Source: a virus. Taken from it: a stretch of 64,000 nucleotides of DNA. The notes under the pieces were generated by a model. It made no database searches, was not told the origin of the DNA, and saw nothing but the letters and a program-made list of their open reading frames with translations. The position numbers and the translations under genes are program-made. Below, in pieces: positions 24,199-33,200 of the stretch. Numbering within the stretch: position 1 is the stretch's first letter; each line of letters starts with the position of its first letter. The DNA lies in the IMG/VR virus record IMGVR_UViG_3300028654_000012, positions 52,674 to 116,673 of that record. One strand, given 5' to 3'.

Positions 24199-24914
24199 TG
24201 GCTCTACGCGAATTTAATACTGAATCGGATATTAAGAACTTTAAAAGCAAGCTTTTCTTGCTGCCTAAAAAGCTCCAACTCCAGATCAATCAGATGATCG
24301 AGGAGGGCCACAAAGAGTGGGCTATTGAGGGTATGATTAAGAGGGAATACAAGGGTACTCTTGGATGTCCAACAGCTCCTACTATCGGTGTATATATAGA
24401 TTGGTATGAAGCTCGTAAAAAGATGAATGCCGAGAAGGGTATTGTAGAAGTAATGTCTCCCAATTCGTTAGCTGTTTTAGAAAAGAATGATATAGATGAG
24501 ATTGCTGATGAACGTAAAGCCATTTTAGATAAGGCTACGTCCACAGACAATAAGAAGGACCTATTAGAAAATTTGATTCGTAAGTGTATTGAACGTATCA
24601 GAAAGCTGGAAGAAGTACAAGAGTTAGAAGGATCTACCAGCTCGTTAGAAGCGGTACTAGGTAGTTACGTAAGAGAGATTCATTCTATTGTCGCTACGCA
24701 GTTAAAACTATCTGGCGAACTTGAGAAAGAGACTAACGCTGCCATTGCAGAGATGGTTAATCAAAATTTATATACTCTTATTCAGATTGTTTTCGAAGAA
24801 ATAAGAGCTGAAGCCCCTGAAAAGGCTGATGAGATTCGCAATAGAATCATGACAAGGTTGTCCGAAGTAGAAGCACTATCAAGTGTATCTACAGAAATGG
24901 TACAGGAGAAATAA
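24198..24914 (+). CDS. Hypothetical helical protein, small-terminase-like N-terminus
   Basis: A 238-residue, mainly helical protein. The first 75 residues follow an HTH-like pattern (LPKKLQLQINQMI, AIEGMIKREY, TIGVYIDWYE) seen in small terminase and DUF3486-type proteins; the middle (about 95-150) is coiled coil. Terminase small subunit is one reading, but no large subunit is in the window, so this remains weak. It begins in a TAATG overlap with the sigma gene. Confidence 0.5.
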   Translation: MALREFNTESDIKNFKSKLFLLPKKLQLQINQMIEEGHKEWAIEGMIKREYKGTLGCPTAPTIGVYIDWYEARKKMNAEKGIVEVMSPNSLAVLEKNDIDEIADERKAILDKATSTDNKKDLLENLIRKCIERIRKLEEVQELEGSTSSLEAVLGSYVREIHSIVATQLKLSGELEKETNAAIAEMVNQNLYTLIQIVFEEIRAEAPEKADEIRNRIMTRLSEVEALSSVSTEMVQEK

Positions 24915-25348
24915 TGTTTAAGCCCGAAGTTTATAAAATGTTATCTTTTTTTGCCGATAATCAAGAGCATCGTTTTGCAGAGATTATGAATCTCTCCGCA
25001 TTTACGTTTAAGTATAAACGTTGGCAGACTTCAGAAGAGCTTATGAGGAAATCTCTACTAGCTAACGGGCTAGTCTATAGATGCTGGAACGAAGCATTTC
25101 CTCAGCTAGACTCTTACAAACTGACTCCTAAAGGAGATGAATGCTTTAGAGACTATCAGATTTGGAGAATTAAGTGCGAGAACGATAACTCCGACGCTAA
25201 GAGATATTTCAAGTACTTTAATAGAGAGACTGAGGGCAAGTGGGGCGCTGACGGCATGGGCGGTAAGATTTCAGAGCTAGACGCTATGAATCATACTCCT
25301 GAATACTCGGCGGAGTATTACAGGCGGATGCTCACCCAGCCGGAGTAA
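24914..25348 (+). CDS. Hypothetical winged-helix-like protein
   Basis: A 144-residue protein. Residues 1-75 look like a winged helix (VYKMLSFFADNQEHRFAEI, then YKLTPKGDE, a common wing motif). The C-terminal half is Gly- and aromatic-rich and unassigned. It begins in a TAATG overlap. Confidence 0.55.
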   Translation: MFKPEVYKMLSFFADNQEHRFAEIMNLSAFTFKYKRWQTSEELMRKSLLANGLVYRCWNEAFPQLDSYKLTPKGDECFRDYQIWRIKCENDNSDAKRYFKYFNRETEGKWGADGMGGKISELDAMNHTPEYSAEYYRRMLTQPE

Positions 25349-25349
25349 C

Positions 25350-25562
25350 GTGGATAATCCGGTCTGCGCTAGCTGTGAATGTCCTTCATTCACTCATGCG
25401 TATTTTCATAAGTGCGAACTTTTTGATAAGAAAGATGTTTGTATTGATTGTGCTCGGGATACGCCAATCCCTGAATTTATAGTTTACGTGAAGAATCGTA
25501 CCAATAAAGACGTAACTGAAGAAGACATTAAGAATATCTGTAAGGACCCATCACACTTATAA
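25350..25562 (+). CDS. Small cysteine-rich protein
   Basis: A 70-residue protein with CASC, then single Cys residues, then CIDC: four or more metal-binding cysteines in a probable zinc ribbon. The GTG start follows the previous stop by one base, and the stop is joined to the next gene by TAATG. Confidence 0.55.
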   Translation: MDNPVCASCECPSFTHAYFHKCELFDKKDVCIDCARDTPIPEFIVYVKNRTNKDVTEEDIKNICKDPSHL

Positions 25563-25771
25563 TGATTACTAAGCAATGCGATAGATGCAAGTTATCTATA
25601 GAATTAAACGAAGAGCCTACGCAGAAGGGGTTTCTTTGTCGCGAATGTGTCGTTCTTTGGAAAGTTGAAGAAAGGAAGTGGTTGTATAAGATTACCTTTC
25701 CTGAATTACGTGAAAAATTTATTGCGTTCATCGAAAGCGGTGAACCTGTTCAAAATACTACTTTAAAATAA
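25562..25771 (+). CDS. Small zinc-ribbon protein
   Basis: A 69-residue protein with CDRC at 6-9 and CREC at about 29-32, a two-knuckle zinc ribbon, followed by a basic helix. It is the last small gene before the virion block. Function unknown. Confidence 0.6.
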   Translation: MITKQCDRCKLSIELNEEPTQKGFLCRECVVLWKVEERKWLYKITFPELREKFIAFIESGEPVQNTTLK

Positions 25772-25786
25772 GCGGGGAATAATATA

Positions 25787-28700
25787 ATGAGTAATTGGAT
25801 TACAGATTTGTTTTCAGGAAAGAAAGAAGAGCCAAAAGAGGTCTTCGCAGATAGAAACTCTATCATTCCGAAGTATCTCAGAAAGGCTGCCTTAACTGAG
25901 ATGGAAACGGCTGAAGAGGACGTATCTAACGATTGGCATTCACGTGTTCATAATGTATCAGACTTCGTACTGGCTGAACAGATCACCGAACTAGAGCTAA
26001 CCGGTAAGGGCGCCCCTGAGAAGTATAATGCCCACTGGCAGACGGTGATGGATGACATTCGTAAGAATAGAACGAAAGCCGAAGAGCGTCTATTAAAGCT
26101 GGTTCCCCGCCATAGCTTGTTAGACATCAAGGAATTCTTCAATCGCATTAAGAAGCAGAATGACAAGTTTGAAGTAGCTAAGGATAGAGCTTTAAATAAG
26201 AGAGCTGATCTTACTTTCACTTCTGCTGATAAGCTGGTAGCTAAAGGTACCTCTCACACCGCTTCGGTACTAGCTTCAGATGTAGATTATAATATCTACG
26301 CAGTTAAAACGGATTTTGCCGTAAATTATTATGGAGGAGGAGATGCTCATGAAACGTTTGAAAAAGTTGGCGATGGACTGGAAAAAGAAGCTGCAAAAAC
26401 AAGCGAGCCGCTTAGCCGCAATGTGCTCGAAGAAAAAGATGCCTCGGGCTCGTGGCAAGAGGTAATTTCTAGTCCTTTAGTTAAGGATGTTCAAATTCGT
26501 GCAGAATATGTCGCTGCAAAGAACCCTAAAGCGGAACTACGCATTCAGGCTCTTGAGGAACCTATGTTCCAAGAGGGTGAGACCGTAGCTGACGCTTCAG
26601 GTAAGGAAAATGCTGAAATTCTTCAGGTAGATAAAGAGAATGGTATGTACGTAATGAAAATACCTGGCTTTTCTACCCCTGTTAGAAAGACGTTTGAGAA
26701 GGCTCATGCAGGATTCCATAAAGGAAAGAAGCCCTATCTACCAGGTAATCCCGCTCCAGAACCTAAAGAGATGGGAAAACCTGATTCCTTGCCTAAGTCC
26801 AATACCGAATATATTACGGAGGATGAAAGGGCAAAGTTAGTAAAGAATGAGAAGGAGACAGCTGAGACTGAAAAAGAACTAGCTGGAGCGCAGGAGTTCT
26901 CTCGACATTGGCAGGATCTAACTAGAAAGCTAGAAGATCTGAAGATGAGACATACTGAGATGACTAAGAATAGGATTGTTCAACCGGGTATGCCTGATAG
27001 CAGACCGCCTACACCTGAAGAGAGTGCTAGCTACGATAGATCTAAAGCTTTGGAGAAGGCCCAGCCTGATCCAGAAGCTTCTAAAACGCAGTATGCTCCT
27101 CAGCCCTCTAAGAAGTTAGAACCAGAAGGATGGTGGGGCTGGCCTAACACCGAGAGAAATCTCAAGGCTCCTAAGAAGCACAAGAAGACTAACCAGGGTT
27201 TCGAATTATCTCTAGTAGCTAATTCATTAACTCTTGAGTTACCTAATGGTAGCTTCCTGACATCCGTTCATGCAAATGAACAAGAGGCTGAAGCCGAGTT
27301 CGACAAAGCTGGCGATCTAGATTCACTAGCTTCGCTATTTCCCCTAGCTGCTCTTGAGACCTTTGAAAAGAAGGCTGAAGACGTAGGTACGGGAGGACCT
27401 AACATGGACGGATCTAATGTTATGGTAGATCCTCAGCGTGGCGGAGTTAATCAGATGGGTGAAGGAGTACAAGAAAATCCCGAACCTTTTAAAAAGAAAT
27501 CTGATGACGAAGCTGTTGAAGAGCAGCTAGTTATGGACTTAAATGAATTGATCAAAGAAGCGGGTGGGGACGAAGCAGTTATTCAGAAAGCGATGGCTGC
27601 TGGCGCTAAAACGCGTGAAGAGATTGCTCGCCATGCCGTAATGGAACTAATCGGGGATACTCACGAGGTTGACTTTGACGCGCAGTTGACCGCTACGGGT
27701 CCTAATAGTTCTGCCCAGGGAGAACCTGACTTTCAACACTACAATCAGAAGTTTTCTGCAGCCGAGGTAGTTCCTTTTATGGAGAAGGCCCTTGATGAGT
27801 TCCTTCCTGAGAAGTCAGCTGAAGCCAAGTCGGAGAAGGCTCCAGTAGTAGTTCCCTCTGCCGATCTTTCTGCTCCTCGTCAGGCAGAGCAGGCCTTTGA
27901 TCCTAATGCAGGCCTGCCAGGAGTATTACCTCATGCATCTCTCGAAGATGATACTTTTGTTGTAGGAGAGAATGTTGTTCTCAATTCTAAAGTAGGTTCT
28001 CTAGGGGAAGGTACTGAGGTAAGGATTACCGGAGTGGTGGGAGCTAGCCTAGCTTTCGAAGCAATCCATGACCCTAGAATTATAGGTATCACTAAGTTCG
28101 CTAAGGTAGATAAACAGAAGCCTTTAGAAAAGTATCTATGGGATAACGATGGAGTTAAAGTAGCTTTTGAGTTAGGAGACCACGTTAAGGTTTCTGCCTC
28201 TACTTTCCTCAATGGTAAAGCTCTTAAAGGAATGGAAGGTACTATCCGTGAGAAGGTACTTGTCAGTAATCCAGATGCTTCTGTAGATATGTTCTACTTA
28301 GTAGAATTTGATGGCGCGGGAAATACTACGCTGCCGGGAGAGTGTCTAAAGAGAGGTTCAACTAAAAAGGCATCTTTTTTAGGCCATAAGGAGGCTACGC
28401 TCGAGGTAGTCTCCGTCATTGTTAAGCGCCCTAATGGTTGGTATGTTAAATCACACAAGGGTAAAAGCTTAGGCGGACCTTACCATAGTCGTGAGCGTGC
28501 GGAGAAGCGTCTTCAGCAGGTAGAGATGTTTAAGCACATGAAGGGAGCGTCGGTTGATGGCAAGCCCTGGCTAACTACTCCTGGAGAACCTGAGAGAGAA
28601 GTGAGTGTTGAAGATGCAGCAACTTTAGCTCGGTTTCGCCGTGATAAAGAAATTGCTGACCTTAAGAAACAGAAAGAAGCGTTAGAAGGAGCTACTAAGA

Positions 28701-30187
28701 CTGCGGTGATGAAACCTAACTTAGATACAGCTCAGGACTTCTTAGATTCATTTAAGATCCCTCCTACGGTAGTATCTGATGTAATGATCCAGGAGTTTTT
28801 ACAGGACAGTAACCTACACGCTTCTAAAACTGACCTAAACGAAATCTATAGAATCCTTCAGTCTAGCGGAGTAGAAGTTCGTATCAGTATGCCTAAGGAA
28901 GAGGTCACGGCTCCTACAGCTGAGCCTGCCCCTGAAGCTGAGCCTAAAGCTACTCCAGCTCCTAAGAAGAAAAGCTCTATCGATGAGGTACTTCTAGATA
29001 TAAGAGTAGCCTTAGATACTTTTCACGCAAGTAAAGAGTATAAGGCTATGATTGAAGGGACTCTTTCTCAAGTAATGGCTGATGCTAAGGAAGATCCCAC
29101 GGATACCGAGGAAGCTGCTAACGGACTTAAAGTAGGTTCTAAGGTACAATATACTGTCAAGAGCGAAGATGAACTTCCTGGCATTAAACCAGGTACTGCT
29201 ATTACGGGCAAGGTAATCTTAATGCCTATCCAGCATCCTGAGAAGGACATGAGCTCAGGCCAGCCTAAAGAACAGGGAGGAGCTCCTATTGTTACCGCTA
29301 CTGTAATGTGGGACAAAGAAGAGCTAGGAACCTCTAGAGGGTTGCTGCCTGAAGAACTCGTTAAGGTTGCAGGTACTAAATATAAAACTGACGTTATGAA
29401 CCCTGATGGAACTATGACTACTCTTGAAAAAGATATGGTCAACGATATGGGTCCTGAAGTTACTGAAGATAATCCTGATGGCTCAGCTACTACTTATAAG
29501 AAAGCCGAGTCAGACTTTACATGGGAAGATACGGGGCTAACTGAAGAGGAACATGAGAAAGCATCTGCCGATTCAATGGCAGAAGCTTTGCGTGATTATC
29601 GTCCACGTAAACCCAATGTGGATCTCGCCGAAAATCAAAACCATTGCGACAAGTGTAGTAACGGAGAGTATCTCGACCAACATATGGTTTGTAGATGCCC
29701 TGAACATTATGGAGTTAAAGCTAATCTTGCTGTAGAGGCAAAGGGTGAGAACGCCAAGATTCGTGAACTCAAGAAGCGTCTTGAAAAAGAAAACAAGCCT
29801 TCAGAGATTAGTGCCCTCATCAATGCTATTGACGCTCTAAGTGGGTATGTTTCTAAAGGTAAGGAAGCCCGTGAGAAACGTCGTAAGGATAAAGCCGATA
29901 AAGCTACAGCAGCAACTGCTGAAACGGCAAAGGCTGATAAAGCCGAAGTACTCGCGGAAGTAGATGATGAAAGTGCTGAAGGTATGGAAAATGGTAGAGG
30001 TACGATGGAGACTGTACCAGAGCCTATGGGAGATAAAGTTGCTCCTCTTGGGCCAAAGCCTAGCGACGAAGTTAAAGCTTCTGAAGAAAAGGAGTGCTGC
30101 ATTCCTAGAGAACCGGGATTTCATAATGATGAATGTCCGGAGCACGTAGAATGGTTAAGACAGCAGAAAGCTAATCCCACTAAGTAA
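25787..30187 (+). CDS. 1466-residue multidomain protein, possibly virion-associated
   Basis: A very large, charged protein built of islands joined by Pro/Glu/Lys linkers. Three segments look like SH3-type barrels: FVVGENVVLNSKVGSL (about 722), FELGDHVKVSAS (about 787) and GLKVGSKVQY (about 1113). Residues about 875-920 hold WYVKSHKGKSLGGPYHS plus a QRV-type helix, a small motif common in phage proteins. C-terminal CDKC and CRCPEH and a final CC...HNDEC cluster may bind zinc. K-x-A motifs (for example FEKKAED) recur between islands. It stands at the start of the structural block. No single family is recognised. Confidence 0.65.
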   Translation: MSNWITDLFSGKKEEPKEVFADRNSIIPKYLRKAALTEMETAEEDVSNDWHSRVHNVSDFVLAEQITELELTGKGAPEKYNAHWQTVMDDIRKNRTKAEERLLKLVPRHSLLDIKEFFNRIKKQNDKFEVAKDRALNKRADLTFTSADKLVAKGTSHTASVLASDVDYNIYAVKTDFAVNYYGGGDAHETFEKVGDGLEKEAAKTSEPLSRNVLEEKDASGSWQEVISSPLVKDVQIRAEYVAAKNPKAELRIQALEEPMFQEGETVADASGKENAEILQVDKENGMYVMKIPGFSTPVRKTFEKAHAGFHKGKKPYLPGNPAPEPKEMGKPDSLPKSNTEYITEDERAKLVKNEKETAETEKELAGAQEFSRHWQDLTRKLEDLKMRHTEMTKNRIVQPGMPDSRPPTPEESASYDRSKALEKAQPDPEASKTQYAPQPSKKLEPEGWWGWPNTERNLKAPKKHKKTNQGFELSLVANSLTLELPNGSFLTSVHANEQEAEAEFDKAGDLDSLASLFPLAALETFEKKAEDVGTGGPNMDGSNVMVDPQRGGVNQMGEGVQENPEPFKKKSDDEAVEEQLVMDLNELIKEAGGDEAVIQKAMAAGAKTREEIARHAVMELIGDTHEVDFDAQLTATGPNSSAQGEPDFQHYNQKFSAAEVVPFMEKALDEFLPEKSAEAKSEKAPVVVPSADLSAPRQAEQAFDPNAGLPGVLPHASLEDDTFVVGENVVLNSKVGSLGEGTEVRITGVVGASLAFEAIHDPRIIGITKFAKVDKQKPLEKYLWDNDGVKVAFELGDHVKVSASTFLNGKALKGMEGTIREKVLVSNPDASVDMFYLVEFDGAGNTTLPGECLKRGSTKKASFLGHKEATLEVVSVIVKRPNGWYVKSHKGKSLGGPYHSRERAEKRLQQVEMFKHMKGASVDGKPWLTTPGEPEREVSVEDAATLARFRRDKEIADLKKQKEALEGATKTAVMKPNLDTAQDFLDSFKIPPTVVSDVMIQEFLQDSNLHASKTDLNEIYRILQSSGVEVRISMPKEEVTAPTAEPAPEAEPKATPAPKKKSSIDEVLLDIRVALDTFHASKEYKAMIEGTLSQVMADAKEDPTDTEEAANGLKVGSKVQYTVKSEDELPGIKPGTAITGKVILMPIQHPEKDMSSGQPKEQGGAPIVTATVMWDKEELGTSRGLLPEELVKVAGTKYKTDVMNPDGTMTTLEKDMVNDMGPEVTEDNPDGSATTYKKAESDFTWEDTGLTEEEHEKASADSMAEALRDYRPRKPNVDLAENQNHCDKCSNGEYLDQHMVCRCPEHYGVKANLAVEAKGENAKIRELKKRLEKENKPSEISALINAIDALSGYVSKGKEAREKRRKDKADKATAATAETAKADKAEVLAEVDDESAEGMENGRGTMETVPEPMGDKVAPLGPKPSDEVKASEEKECCIPREPGFHNDECPEHVEWLRQQKANPTK

Positions 30188-30205
30188 TCAACGGAGAAAC
30201 TTCTA

Positions 30206-33200
30206 ATGCCTCTAATACCTAAGGTAGTAACTAATTTACTTAACGAAGACATTTACATTGATGATATCGTTGGCTTTGGCAGCCAGCCCATCCTCATCCC
30301 TGCCCTGGCTACTAATGTAGACCTGACGCAATACGCGTTAGAAGCTACTCTAGCTACATCTGCTAACCTAATTCATTTATATAGATCAGGAGTGATAGAT
30401 GTAGTATCTACTTTTGACACAGATCAATTAAATGCTACGGGAGTTCTAGTTACTGGTACTCCTACTGTCGGCCAAGTCTTAACCGCGACTGATGCCACAG
30501 ATGCTACCTGGCAAGCTGGAGGTGGAGGCGGAGCCCCTTCAGGACCTGCTGGCGGAGATTTATCAGGAACCTATCCTAATCCTACTGTAGTAAGTGCCGC
30601 CGGGGATCTTACTGTTAATGGTAGATTACTATTAACCGCAAGTAGTTCTCAACAGATTTCAGACCAGTCTTCGGGGATGTTTAACTACGATAGTACTACA
30701 GGTACTTTAACTGTAGTTAATACCCATGTAGGAAATTTAGAAATAGGAGACGGCTTCGGTCACGCAGTTACTTATTTCGACGGCGCAAGCTTAATAAATC
30801 TGACTTTTGATGCTCCTTCCGCGGGACAAGTATTTACTGCTACAGACGGTACACATGCTTCTTGGCAAACTCCTTCAGGAGGAACTCCTGGCGGAGCTAC
30901 CGGAGCGGTTCAGTTTAATAACGGAGGAGCGTTCGACGGTGATGCAGCCAACTTCTCTTGGGATACGTCGGGCGTTCCGAACACCTTGAATGTTAGCCAG
31001 ATTAGCGGTCCCGGAAATACTCCGTTGATTGTAAAGAATGGGCTACACATTTTTACTGGGCAAGGATCTATTGGTGTTGTTACTGGCGGAGCAAGTAGTT
31101 TCGATGCAGGCTCTTTCACTACAGATGGTTCAGGTAATGTAATTGTTAATACTTTAACCTCGAACGGCAGTATGGGTAGTGTAGGGCCTTTAAATACAAA
31201 CTCGGATTTTCTTGTGAGCGGCCATTCAACTTTGGACAACGGAGCTATCACTACGGATGGCGCAGGCAATATATTAGTTACCTCAATAGGAGTAGGTAGA
31301 ACCTTAGGTGCCTCATTTGGACCTTATTCTTTAGAAGCTAAGAGTCAGATAGCTATAGTAGACGCTGATGGATCTAACGGCGGTGGAGTCGTTCAAGCGC
31401 AAGGATTTAACGGTACAGGAGGTATAATTAATGGATCTTCAGCCCAAGGTCCTGAATCTGCTCCTACAGCTTCTTTAACAGACGATCTTCTTGCTTCATT
31501 TGGTGCGCGAGGATACGACGGTACATCTCCTACAAATGCTAAAGCTTTTGTGAGAATGTTTGCAGAAGAAGATTGGGGTCCTACAAATACAGGAGCTAGA
31601 TTAGAACTATGGGTAACTCCCAATGGTACAGTAACTCGGCAGCGAGCCGTAAGAGTTAACAACGATACTAGTTTAGATGTTCTAAGCGGCAATCTTAATC
31701 TATTAGGTCCCGTCAATAATGATGTACATCTTAATCTTGGAGTTAGCGGTAACGCTCAGTCGGTAGTTTACTTTAACGGCGGATCAGTAAACTATACTAT
31801 CTCCAAATCTGATTCAGGCCCTACTCCTCTTTGGAAGTTCGGTATCAACAATACTGGTACCCCCGCTATTACAGTTAACTCTTCTATACAGGTAGGTATC
31901 GATAATCCTACACCTGTGTATCCTCTAGATGTAGTAGGAGATGTTAATATAACAGGCTCCTATCTCGTTAATGGAACTCCTCTCTCTGCGGGATCTCCAG
32001 GCGGTTCAAATACTCAACTCCAATATAATAATGCGGGTACCTTTGATGGAATGCCTTCTACATGGGATGGAACCAACCTATTACTAACAGGTAATACAGA
32101 GGGCGTAGTAACGATCTCTGGCGGACCAATCCCTAACAATGTTTCGAACGCGCCTACAACAGGTGCAGTAAACATTAATGGCGCTGACACCTTAGGAGCT
32201 ACCTGGGGAGGAACAGTTACTATCCGGGGAGGTAACGATACATTTGGACAAGCAGGCCACTTAATTCTATCAGGAGGCAATGCAACTCCCGGAGGATTTG
32301 GGGGATCTGTAACAATAAGTGGGGGAATAGGAGATACGCCTCAGTATAATGGTGTGGTAACTATTCAGTCAGGGGGAACTTCCATCGCTACATTCGGGGC
32401 ACCTGGAGAAGTACTAGGACCTCCTAACATTTCTTTTACTGCTCCCGTTACGATTGCAGATGGTACGCAAGCAGCAGGAAAGGTTCTAACCTCTGATGCT
32501 TCTGGTAATGCCTCTTGGCAGACAGCTGGAGGCCCTCCTTCAGGAGCGGCAGGAGGAGCTTTAAGTGGTACATATCCAAATCCTACACTAGTACCTGGGT
32601 TCATATTACATTTCATAGCCCAAAATTTTGGCCTAGGAGATGGAACAGGTGGTATCACGTCAGACGGCACCTACTTCTATGTAGGCCTAGAACCTGACCA
32701 ACTTTATAGGGCGCATGTTTCTAATGGTAGTGGAGGGCAAGGTGTAGTAATAGGCGGAAGTAATATAACCGGAGTATTTTATGACTCAGGTAGTTCTAGT
32801 GTCTGGGTAGCTAATGGTAATGGTAATTATGTAACCAAAGTTACTACTTCCCCCTTCGCTGTAGTAGCTAATTATCCCGTGGGCGCTAACCCTCAAGGCA
32901 TCACCTCCGACGGGACTAATATCTGGATTGCTAACAAAGATGATAATACTGTAACTAAGCTCTTAGCAGCTGACGGATCTTTAGTAGGTACTTACCCTGT
33001 AGGATCCGCTCCTATAGGTATCACCTTCGACGGAACTAATATCTGGACTGCTAATAGTGGCGGAGGGAATGTTACAAAACTTCTTGCCTTGGACGGATCC
33101 AGTATAGGGAGCTATCCTGTTACTTTCCCCGGAGGCTCAATACCTACAGGCGTTGCTACGGACGGAACTAATCTTTGGGTTACCAATAGTGGGCAAGGCA

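Noticed and set aside
24198-24914. Firm call as terminase small subunit
   Set aside because: Only a loose HTH-like pattern is present and there is no large-terminase gene nearby, so it was left as hypothetical.
29707-30145. Long open frames on the minus strand within the 1466-residue gene
   Set aside because: They overlap a long continuous + frame with normal protein features and read as Ser- or Phe-rich low-complexity strings typical of antisense shadows.
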